Source of the DNA: an uncultured Albidovulum sp.
GTDB lineage: Bacteria > Pseudomonadota > Alphaproteobacteria > Rhodobacterales > Rhodobacteraceae
Assembly: GCA_913064775.1 (NCBI GenBank)
Contig: CAJYAD010000006.1
Location: 1-64,000 of the forward strand
Direction: 5' to 3'
Length of the DNA stretch: 64,000 bases
Below, piece after piece: positions 52,983-60,014 of this stretch. How positions within the stretch are numbered: the first letter of the stretch is position 1; each line of letters begins with the position of its first letter. The position numbers and the translations under genes are program-made. The notes beneath the pieces were generated by a model. The model did no database searches, had not been told where the DNA came from, and saw only the letters and a program-made list of their open reading frames with translations.

Positions 52983-53134
52983 GCCTATCGCAGCCCCCGC
53001 GTCGCCGTTCAAGCGCTAGCCGCGAAAGCGCCCCTTCGGGCCGGACCGGAGGAGCGGGCCGGCAAGCGGCCACGGAACCGTCCGCCCGCGCGGGCGTTCA
53101 TGTCATAACGTATTTCATTTCGAAGGAGATTCCG

Positions 53135-53467
53135 ATGGCGACGAAGGCGACCGAGTCCACCCCCGAAACCCCCGATCTGGCCGCCGAGGTGGCGGCGCTG
53201 CGCAGCGAGATGAGCAATGTCATCGCGCTGATCGGTCAGCTGGGCCAGGATAGCGCCACCGTCGCCCGCGAAGGCGCCAAGGCGAAACTGGCCGAGGGCG
53301 TGGCGCGCGGCACCGACGCCGCCGGTCGCGCCGCCGACCGGGCGCGGGGCGAATGGACTTCGCTCGAAAGCCGCGTGCTTGCCCAGACGCAAGACCACCC
53401 CTGGCAGACACTGGGGATCGCCGCCCTGGGCGGGCTGGCGCTTGGCCTGATTCTACGGCGCCGGTAG
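53135..53467 (+). CDS. ElaB/YqjD/DUF883-like membrane-anchored protein
   Basis: A 110-residue protein: an acidic helical part with EVAALRSEMSNVIALIGQLG, a long amphipathic helix (about residues 45-90), and a C-terminal helix LGIAALGGLALGLILRRR. This is the ElaB/YqjD/DUF883 layout, in which the C-terminal helix anchors the protein in the inner membrane; some members bind ribosomes. AAGGAG precedes the ATG by 6 bases. It is followed 6 bases later by a holin-like gene. Confidence 0.82.
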   Translation: MATKATESTPETPDLAAEVAALRSEMSNVIALIGQLGQDSATVAREGAKAKLAEGVARGTDAAGRAADRARGEWTSLESRVLAQTQDHPWQTLGIAALGGLALGLILRRR

Positions 53468-53473
53468 GCCGCG

Positions 53474-53911
53474 ATGCGCAAGATCGCGGCGCTGTTCGCC
53501 AGTCTCGCCCGTGAAGAGGTGGATGCCCTGCGCGGGGATCTGACCCGCGAGGCCGCGCTGCGCCTTGTGCTGGCGCTGTTCGCGGTGCTGGCGGCGGGCT
53601 TTGCCGTGGCGCTTGGCGTGGTGGCATTGGCCGATTGGCTGGGCAAGCTGGCCGCGCTGGCGATCAGCGCGGGCTTGGCGCTATTGATCTGCCTGATCTG
53701 CTGGGCGGCACTGGCCGCATCGCGCCGCCGCGCCCGCCGCGCCGCCGCCGCCCGTCGCGCGGCTGAAGTGCGCGCCCTGCGCCTCGCAATCCTAGAGGTC
53801 ACGCCGATCCTGCGCAACGCGCCCCTGCTGGCCTTCGCGGCGGCGCTGCTGGCGGGGCTGACGATGGGGCGCGGCGCCAAGGATGACGACACGCCCAAGC
53901 CCGATGCTTGA
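53474..53911 (+). CDS. Phage-holin-like (superfamily 3.6) small membrane protein
   Basis: A 145-residue protein with two adjacent membrane helices (residues 30-52 and 58-82) flanked by charged parts, and a third hydrophobic stretch near residue 118. It matches the Phage_holin_3_6 type of membrane protein that in proteobacteria is usually a cellular gene next to DUF883. No phage genes are near, so a lytic role is unlikely. The end of the gene converges with psuK. Confidence 0.78.
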   Translation: MRKIAALFASLAREEVDALRGDLTREAALRLVLALFAVLAAGFAVALGVVALADWLGKLAALAISAGLALLICLICWAALAASRRRARRAAAARRAAEVRALRLAILEVTPILRNAPLLAFAAALLAGLTMGRGAKDDDTPKPDA

Positions 53912-53933
53912 CGCGCCGCCCTGACCCGCCGCG

Positions 53934-54824
53934 CTATCCGACCTCGCCCGAGACGTAATCCGCCGCCGCCTGCAGCGCCTGAGCCAGCGCCTCGGCGCGC
54001 GGCAACCCGCGATCCTCGGCGACGATATGGGCGGCCATGAAGGTATCGCCCGCGCCGGTCACCCGCCGCACCATCACCGAAGGCGGCGTGCGGCACAGGA
54101 TCTCTCCGTCGCCCCCGTCCGCGCAAAGCCGCCCGCCATCGGTGACCAGAACCCGCCGCGCGCCCCGCGCCAGCAGCGCTTCGGCCGCGGCCTCGGCCCC
54201 CGTGAAGCGGGACTGGCACAAAAGCCCCGCCTCCTCGAGATTGACGTAGAGCGTGGCCCGCGGATGGTCGAGCAACGGCATCAGCCGCTCGGCCTTGCCC
54301 GGAGAGGCCGGCGCGATGCGCAGATCGGCGCGGGCGAACAGCGGGCTTTGCGCGATCTCGGCCAGCAGCGCCTGGGTCAGATTGCCGTCCAGCGCCACCG
54401 GCCCCTGCCAGGGCGCCTCGGCACTGCCCAATCGCCCGTCGGCCAGCGGCGCCAGGATCTTTGCCCCCGCGGCCTCCAGCGAATGGGCGTCGGCGATCGC
54501 CGCCACCAGCCCGGCGCCGCCCTCGATCGCCATGTAGCGATCGGTCGGCAGATCGGCCGAGCGATAGGCGAAATCGGTCGACACCCCTAGCGGCCGGCAG
54601 GCGGCGACCAGTGCCTCGCCCTCGGCATCGCGGCCGATCGCGGTCAGCACCGCTGGCCGCCGTCCGAAACGCGCCAGAGTATGGGCGATGTTCATCGCGA
54701 CGCCCCCAGGCAGCCGGGTGATCCGCCCCGGCACGTCCGAACCGAGCCGCAGCGTCGAGGGCGAGCGGCCGATGATGTCCCACAGGACCGAACCGACGCA
54801 AAGGATGTCAGGGGGCTGTTCCAT
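53934..54824 (-). CDS. psuK: PfkB-family kinase, probable pseudouridine kinase
   Basis: A 296-residue ribokinase-fold enzyme. N-terminal motif GGVAMNIAHTLARFG and C-terminal signature VTGAGDTFMAAHIV with the catalytic Asp are typical of PfkB kinases. Its place beside psuG makes pseudouridine the likely substrate; the sequence alone would also fit other nucleoside or sugar kinases. Together PsuK and PsuG would salvage pseudouridine from RNA turnover. Confidence 0.8.
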   Translation of the reverse strand: MEQPPDILCVGSVLWDIIGRSPSTLRLGSDVPGRITRLPGGVAMNIAHTLARFGRRPAVLTAIGRDAEGEALVAACRPLGVSTDFAYRSADLPTDRYMAIEGGAGLVAAIADAHSLEAAGAKILAPLADGRLGSAEAPWQGPVALDGNLTQALLAEIAQSPLFARADLRIAPASPGKAERLMPLLDHPRATLYVNLEEAGLLCQSRFTGAEAAAEALLARGARRVLVTDGGRLCADGGDGEILCRTPPSVMVRRVTGAGDTFMAAHIVAEDRGLPRAEALAQALQAAADYVSGEVG

Positions 54825-54872
54825 GCGCGCCTCTTGCCTCAGGCCCCGCCCCTTGGCAAGCGCCGTGCCGTG

Positions 54873-54938
54873 AGTATTTGGACCAAGATGAAGGGCAGAG
54901 GAGATCCCCCTGCCCTTTCATTGTTTCGCCAAATACGC
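54873..54938. repeat. Intergenic repeat copy F (paired arms)
   Basis: AGTATTTGGACCAAGATG with AAGGGCAG behind (54873-54898) and, after 11 bases, CTGCCCTTTCATTGTTTC with GCCAAATACGC (54910-54938). The arms pair as an imperfect hairpin of about 26 bases. It lies between psuK and the DAHP synthase gene. Confidence 0.85.
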
Positions 54939-54952
54939 CTGCGGCGCGGCCG

Positions 54953-56323
54953 TCAGAGCGCGGCGGCGCGCTGCATCTCGTGGCGGCTCGACAGTTCCTC
55001 GGCCACCAGGAAGGCAAGTTCCAGCGATTGCGAGGCATTCAGGCGCGGGTCGCAGGCGGTGTGATAGCGCGAGGACAGGTCCTCATCCGTCACCGCGCGC
55101 ACGCCGCCGGTGCATTCGGTCACGTCCTTGCCGGTCATCTCGAAATGCACGCCGCCGGGGATGGTGCCTTCCGCGTTGTGGATGGCGAAGAATTCGCGCA
55201 CCTCGCGCAGCACGCTCTCGAACGGCCGGGTCTTGAAACCGCTGGGGGATTTGATCGTGTTGCCATGCATCGGATCGCAAGACCAGACGACCTTGGCGCC
55301 CATCTCCTGCACAGCGCGGATCAGCCTGGGCAGGTGATCGCCCACCTGGCCCGCGCCGAAGCGGGCGATCAGGGTCAGGCGGCCGGCCTCATTTGCCGGG
55401 TTCAGCGCCTCGATCAGGCGCTTGAGGTCGCTCACCTCCATCGAGGGGCCGCATTTCAGGCCGATCGGGTTCTGCACGCCGCGGCAGAATTCGACATGCG
55501 CGCCGTCGGGCTGGCGGGTGCGGTCGCCGATCCAGATCAGGTGGCCCGAGCCCGCCACCGGCAGGCCGGTGGTCGAATCGACCCGGCACAGCGCCTCTTC
55601 GTATTCCAGCAGCAGCGCCTCGTGCGAGGTGTAGAAATCCACCGTCGACATGGCGCTGTTGGTGGTGCCGTTCACCCCCGCCGCGGTCATGAAATCAAGC
55701 GCGTCGCCGATCCGGTTCGACAGTTCGCGGTAGCGTTCGGCCTTGTCGTCCTCGGCGAATCCCAGGGTCCAGGAATGCACCCGGTGGATATCGGCGAAGC
55801 CGCCGGTCGAAAAGGCGCGCAACAGGTTCAGCGAGGCCGCCGCCTGGGTATAGCCTTGCAGCATGCGGTTGGGATCGGGGACACGGGCGGCTTCGGTGAA
55901 GTCGAAGCCGTTGATGATGTCGCCGCGGTAGCTGGGCAGTTCCACCCCCTGCACCGTCTCGGTGGGGGCCGAGCGCGGCTTGGCGAATTGCCCGGCCATG
56001 CGGCCCAGCTTTACTACCGGCACCTTGGCGCCATAGGTCAGCACCACCGCCATCTGAAGCAGCACCTTGAAGGTGTCGCGAATGTTGTCGGCCGAGAATT
56101 CGGCGAAACTTTCGGCGCAATCGCCGCCCTGCAACAGGAAGGCCCGGCCTTCCGAGACCGCGCCCAGCTTCTGCTTGAGCCTGCGCGCCTCGCCCGCGAA
56201 GACCAGCGGCGGCATCCGCGAAAGCGCGGCCTCGACCGCCTTCACGGCCTCGGCGTCGGGATAATCGGGCATCTGCACCCGCGGCTTCTTGCGCCAGTCG
56301 GATTTGGTCCAGCCCTTGGTCAT
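54953..56323 (-). CDS. Class II 3-deoxy-7-phosphoheptulonate synthase (DAHP synthase)
   Basis: A 456-residue enzyme of the plant-like class II type, the first step of aromatic amino acid synthesis (phosphoenolpyruvate plus erythrose 4-phosphate). Landmarks are [37 protein letters not shown]-type [31 protein letters not shown]-type [12 protein letters not shown] and [15 protein letters not shown]. It has no fused chorismate mutase. A promoter-like pair lies about 80 bases upstream on the minus strand. Confidence 0.95.
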   Translation of the reverse strand: MTKGWTKSDWRKKPRVQMPDYPDAEAVKAVEAALSRMPPLVFAGEARRLKQKLGAVSEGRAFLLQGGDCAESFAEFSADNIRDTFKVLLQMAVVLTYGAKVPVVKLGRMAGQFAKPRSAPTETVQGVELPSYRGDIINGFDFTEAARVPDPNRMLQGYTQAAASLNLLRAFSTGGFADIHRVHSWTLGFAEDDKAERYRELSNRIGDALDFMTAAGVNGTTNSAMSTVDFYTSHEALLLEYEEALCRVDSTTGLPVAGSGHLIWIGDRTRQPDGAHVEFCRGVQNPIGLKCGPSMEVSDLKRLIEALNPANEAGRLTLIARFGAGQVGDHLPRLIRAVQEMGAKVVWSCDPMHGNTIKSPSGFKTRPFESVLREVREFFAIHNAEGTIPGGVHFEMTGKDVTECTGGVRAVTDEDLSSRYHTACDPRLNASQSLELAFLVAEELSSRHEMQRAAAL

Positions 56324-56396
56324 CGTCTTCTCCAGTCTCGGGTCCAGTCTTCGGATCGCAGGTCACGGCACCGCGCGGCCTGCCGGTCGGGGCCGG

Positions 56397-56424
56397 GTTA
56401 TACGCGACAGCCGCCCGCATGCAA
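56397..56424 (-). promoter_or_regulatory. Putative promoter of the DAHP synthase gene
   Basis: On the minus strand TTGCAT (56424-56419) and TATAAC (56402-56397) are 16 bases apart, about 75 bases before the gene start. This is a good sigma-70-type match for this group. Confidence 0.6.
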
Positions 56425-56553
56425 AGCGCAAAGCCCGGCTGCAGGAGTATCAGGGTATGTGAGTGATGCCTGGTCCGTCACGCGGACCCTCATGCCAGGC
56501 CCCGTCGCCGCCCGGCACGGGCCCTCCAGCGCAGGGCGCGAGCGCCCCTGTGC

Positions 56554-56943
56554 TCAGGCCGAAAGCAGCGCCTCGACCCGCGCGGGCACGAATTCCGCCT
56601 TCTGCAACACGGTGATCCCCGCATGCCTGGCCTTGGCGAACATGAAAGGCGAAGGCGCGTCGGTGACCAACGTCACCGGGATCTGCCGGATCAGCCCGCT
56701 TTCGACCAGTTCCATCACGAAATCCGCCCCCTTGCCGTCCGGAAGCGCGTTGTCGAGAAAGATGTGGCGGATGCTCTGGCGTGCCAGTTCCCGGCGCGCC
56801 GCGGCCAGAGTGTCGGCCACGACCAGCGGCACCGAGGCGTGGCAGCGCCGCACCACCCGCGCCATGATGCGCTGATCAAGAAGGCTGTCCTCGACGATCA
56901 AGATCGCTTGCGAACCCGGCCGATCCTGTGCCCTTGCCAACAT
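56554..56943 (-). CDS. Single-domain response regulator
   Basis: A 129-residue receiver protein, start at MLARAQDRPGSQ (an earlier start is possible). Acidic pair in LIVEDSLLDQ, phosphoacceptor Asp in IFLDNALPDGKG, conserved Thr in LVTDAPSP, and Lys in VLQKAEF. There is no output domain, so it works by protein contact. It lies back to back with the plus-strand response regulator gene at 57186. Confidence 0.85.
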   Translation of the reverse strand: MLARAQDRPGSQAILIVEDSLLDQRIMARVVRRCHASVPLVVADTLAAARRELARQSIRHIFLDNALPDGKGADFVMELVESGLIRQIPVTLVTDAPSPFMFAKARHAGITVLQKAEFVPARVEALLSA

Positions 56944-57185
56944 GTGCCTTACCCTGGACCCTGATGCGTTCCGCCGCCCGCAGCGATCCGCGGGCAGCGC
57001 CTGCGTCAGAAATGACAGCCAAGCCTTAAGACAACCTTTACGCGGCCCCGCCTCGGGGGTCCGTCGGCCCATCTGATCCGCGTTAACGGATTCTTGACCC
57101 ACCGCGCCGATAGTCCCGGAAGCGGCCTGTCGCGGGGCGGAGCGGCCGCCTGTCAGCCATCGCACCGCCAAGGAGACCCAGCAAG

Positions 57186-57911
57186 ATGACCACCCTCGCG
57201 TTGCAGACTGGATCGCTGAATGAGGATCTGGTGCCGGGCCAGGCGCTCAACGTCCTGATCCTCGACGATCTGGAAACCGACCGCATGCGGATCAGCCGGC
57301 TGGTGCGCAAGGCCGGGCTGGCCTGTACCTTTTACGAGGCCGAGGATCTCAGCTCGTTCCGCGACCGGATTGACGAGGCCGAGATGCATCTGGTCTTCAT
57401 CGACTACAACCTGGCGATCGAAACCGGGCTGGACGCGCTCAAGATCCTTGCCGCGCATGAGGATCAGGCCGATGCCCTGCCGATCATGGTCACCAGCGTC
57501 GACCGCTGCGATGTCGCGGTCGAGGCGATGCGGCGGGGTTGCGCCGACTACCTGATCAAGGAACAGCTTTCGGTCGAAGCGGTGCGCAAATCGATCAGTT
57601 CGGCGTTTGAGCGCAAGATCCTGATCTCGGCGGTCGCCGAGGCGCAATCCTCGCGACATGAGGTGCGAACCGCCGTGCGCCGCTTTGCGGCAACCTGCGG
57701 CCCCGAGATCCGCAAGGTGCTGTCCACCACCCTGCGGCGCGCCCGCGCGATGCGGCAGGAGGGCACCCTGAACCCCGCGCTCACCGAAAGCCTGGTGACG
57801 CTGGAAGAGAACTGCCAGGACATCTATGGCTTTCTGACCAGCGTCGCGGATCTGCTGGACGACATCGGCGGCGGCAAGAAGCCCTCGGCGCCGAAAGCTC
57901 GCCTGCAGTAA
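57186..57911 (+). CDS. Response regulator with helical C-terminal region
   Basis: A 241-residue protein. Receiver residues: LDD in VLILDDLETDR, phosphoacceptor in VFIDYNLAIETG, TSV for the Thr/Ser site, and the Lys in YLIKEQLS. After residue 145 follow about 95 residues, mostly helical, of unrecognised type (SSRHEVRTAVRRFAATCGPEIRK, then LESLVTLEENCQDIYGFLTSVADLLDDIGG-type sequence). This may be a degenerate histidine-kinase dimerisation hairpin; no ATPase domain follows. An AGGAG site precedes the ATG by 8 bases. Confidence 0.82.
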   Translation: MTTLALQTGSLNEDLVPGQALNVLILDDLETDRMRISRLVRKAGLACTFYEAEDLSSFRDRIDEAEMHLVFIDYNLAIETGLDALKILAAHEDQADALPIMVTSVDRCDVAVEAMRRGCADYLIKEQLSVEAVRKSISSAFERKILISAVAEAQSSRHEVRTAVRRFAATCGPEIRKVLSTTLRRARAMRQEGTLNPALTESLVTLEENCQDIYGFLTSVADLLDDIGGGKKPSAPKARLQ

Positions 57912-57953
57912 GGGTGGTCCGGTGCGCTGGGTTCTATGGTCAGCGAGGCAAGC

Positions 57954-58409
57954 ATGATGTCGCGAGAGACACTCAATGTCCTTCTGGTCGAGGATGACCT
58001 GGGCGACGCCAAGGCGCTGCTCCGAGCGATGCGCAGGGCGCGGATCGCCGAGCGGACCCTGCATGCGAAGGACGGGCAGGAAGCGCTGGACCTGATGCGC
58101 AATGATGCCGCCGCCTGCCCCGAACGCTATGTCGTCTTGCTGGACCTGAACATGCCGCGCATGAACGGGATCGAATTCCTGAAGGCCCTGCGGCAGGATT
58201 CGGCGCTTCGCCGCACGGTGGTCTTCGTCCTGACGACCTCTAGCGACGCGGTCGATGTCTCGGCGGCGCATGAGATGAACGTCGCGGGCTATTTCGTGAA
58301 AGGCCGGGTGGGACGCAACTTCGAAGACCTTCTGGAAACGCTCAACCGCTACTGGGCCCTGGCGGAGCTGCCCAACATGCACGCCAGCCTGCAAGGTCGC
58401 CTGCAATGA
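57954..58409 (+). CDS. Rcp1-like single-domain response regulator
   Basis: A 151-residue receiver protein (start at 57954 with CGAGG upstream; 57936 is also possible). It shows VLLVEDDLGDAKALLRAMRRAR, phosphoacceptor Asp in VVLLDLNMPRMNGIEFLKALR, TTS in VLTTSSDA, and Lys in YFVKGRVG. This is the Rcp1 type that usually partners phytochrome-like kinases. The gene overlaps the kinase gene at 58406 by 4 bases. Confidence 0.88.
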   Translation: MMSRETLNVLLVEDDLGDAKALLRAMRRARIAERTLHAKDGQEALDLMRNDAAACPERYVVLLDLNMPRMNGIEFLKALRQDSALRRTVVFVLTTSSDAVDVSAAHEMNVAGYFVKGRVGRNFEDLLETLNRYWALAELPNMHASLQGRLQ

Positions 58410-59488
58410 CGCCCGACATCGCACCGACCTTCGTTCTGCTGATCGACGACGACGCGGCCGACCGCAAGCTGGTGCGCCGGCTGATCGGCTCCTGCTCGGC
58501 GGAGGCCCGCGTGACCGAGGCGGCCTCGGTCGACGAAGCCTTGGTGGCGGATCAGGACCAGCCCGATGCGATCTTTCTGGATCATCTGCTGCCGGGGCGG
58601 ACCGGGCTGGAATGCATCGAGGAATTGCGCGCGCGCTGGCCGTGGTCCGCAATCTTCATCATGACCGGACAGGGCGACGAGGTGCTGGCGAAATCCGCGA
58701 TTCAGGCGGGCGCGACGGATTACATCCCGAAGAACGCGCTTAGCCACAATGCGGTGGGCAGGATGCTGCAAAATGGCGTGCGCGCGGCCCGCGAGCGCTG
58801 GAAGCTGGAGGAACAGCGCCGGGATCTGACCCTTTTTTCCGAGGTGTTGGTGCATGATTTCAAGGCACCGATCCGTGCGGCAAGCTTCCTGAGCGACCAG
58901 ATCTCCGAGGATTTCGAGGCCGGCGATGCCCCGGAGGCGCGCGAAGGGCTGCGCCTGCTGGGAAAGGCCGCGCGCCAGATGATGGACACTGTCACCAGCC
59001 TTGAACAGCATATCCGTCTGGACCGTGAGGTCGAACATATCCCGGTCGGGGTGGCAGAGATCCTTGACCGCGCGCTTACCGCCATCGACGACGAGATCCG
59101 CCGTAGCGGCGCGCAAATTGAGATCCATGCCCAGCCGGCGCTTCGCAAGGTGACCTGCAACGCGCCGCAGATCGCGCAGGTGGTGCAGAACCTTGTCGCC
59201 AACGCGATCAAGTATCGCGGCACGGCCATTCCCGAAATCCGGATCGACGTGACCGACCAGGATGGCACCTCGGTCTTGTTCGAGCTGCGCGACAACGGCA
59301 TCGGCATTGCCGAAGAATTTCGCGAACGGGTCTTCGAGCCGTTCAAGCGCCTGCCCGGCAGATCCGAGGTTCAGGGCACCGGCCTGGGCCTTGCGACCTG
59401 CAAGAAATTCGTGGTCCTTCACAATGGCCGTATCTGGTGCGACGCCGCCGAGGGCGGGGGCTCTGTCTTTCGCTTCACCCTGCCCTGA
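58406..59488 (+). CDS. Hybrid receiver-histidine kinase, soluble
   Basis: A 360-residue protein with no membrane segment. Residues 5-125 are an N-terminal receiver (LLIDDDAADRK, FLDHLLPGRTG, MTGQGD, YIPKNALS). The phosphoacceptor His150 lies in VLVHDFKAPIRA. The ATPase domain shows NLVANAIKYRG (N box), DNGIGI (G1 box) and GTGLGLATCKKFV (G2). This receiver-first arrangement lets other proteins control the kinase through the receiver domain. It is coupled to the upstream receiver gene and ends convergent with the next receiver gene. Confidence 0.88.
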   Translation: MTPDIAPTFVLLIDDDAADRKLVRRLIGSCSAEARVTEAASVDEALVADQDQPDAIFLDHLLPGRTGLECIEELRARWPWSAIFIMTGQGDEVLAKSAIQAGATDYIPKNALSHNAVGRMLQNGVRAARERWKLEEQRRDLTLFSEVLVHDFKAPIRAASFLSDQISEDFEAGDAPEAREGLRLLGKAARQMMDTVTSLEQHIRLDREVEHIPVGVAEILDRALTAIDDEIRRSGAQIEIHAQPALRKVTCNAPQIAQVVQNLVANAIKYRGTAIPEIRIDVTDQDGTSVLFELRDNGIGIAEEFRERVFEPFKRLPGRSEVQGTGLGLATCKKFVVLHNGRIWCDAAEGGGSVFRFTLP

Positions 59489-59552
59489 CGCCGCCCTGCC
59501 CTGAACGCGGCCCAGCCCTCAACGCGCCCGGGTCCGCCCCGCGCCGGCCGTC

Positions 59553-60014
59553 CTAGGGCGCGCCATCCGCGATGGGCTTTTGCACGCAGGTCCAGTAATC
59601 GCCCAACGTATGGACCAGCGCCCGGAAGTCGCGGCCGGCGTCCTGTTTCAGGATGTAGCCGGCGACATGGCTGGCATAGGCCTCGCGTATATCCTGCGGA
59701 TCGCGCGAGGTGGTCAGAACGAAGATGATGTGATGGGTCAGCCGCGGGTCGGCGCGGATCGCGCGCACCAGTTCCAGACCGTTCATGCGCGGCATGTTCA
59801 GGTCGACCAGCAGGAACATCGGCTCTTCTGGGGCTATGCCCGCCTCGCCGCGCAACAGCGCCAATGCCTCGACCCCGTCGCGCACGCGGATGACCGGGTT
59901 GGCGATGCGCGATCCGTCGAACGCGCGGCGCACCGCCTTGGCGTCGCCATCGTCGTCCTCCACCAGCAGCACCGTCATCGGCTCGGTCTGCTTGTCTTCG
60001 CGTTCAAGGTTCAT
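59553..60014 (-). CDS. Rcp1-like single-domain response regulator
   Basis: A 153-residue receiver protein. It shows VLLVEDDDGDAKAVRRAFDGSRI, FLLVDLNMPRMNGLEL with the phosphoacceptor Asp, VLTTSRDP, and Lys in GYILKQDAGR. It is clearly related to the plus-strand protein at 57954 (same VEDDxGDAKA and DLNMPRMNG motifs). Its start overlaps the end of the sensor kinase gene by 4 bases, so the two are a pair. Confidence 0.9.
   Translation of the reverse strand: MNLEREDKQTEPMTVLLVEDDDGDAKAVRRAFDGSRIANPVIRVRDGVEALALLRGEAGIAPEEPMFLLVDLNMPRMNGLELVRAIRADPRLTHHIIFVLTTSRDPQDIREAYASHVAGYILKQDAGRDFRALVHTLGDYWTCVQKPIADGAP

Noticed and set aside
53474-53911. Holin-like gene as a sign of a prophage
   Set aside because: No other phage gene lies nearby and the DUF883-holin-like pair is a common chromosomal arrangement.
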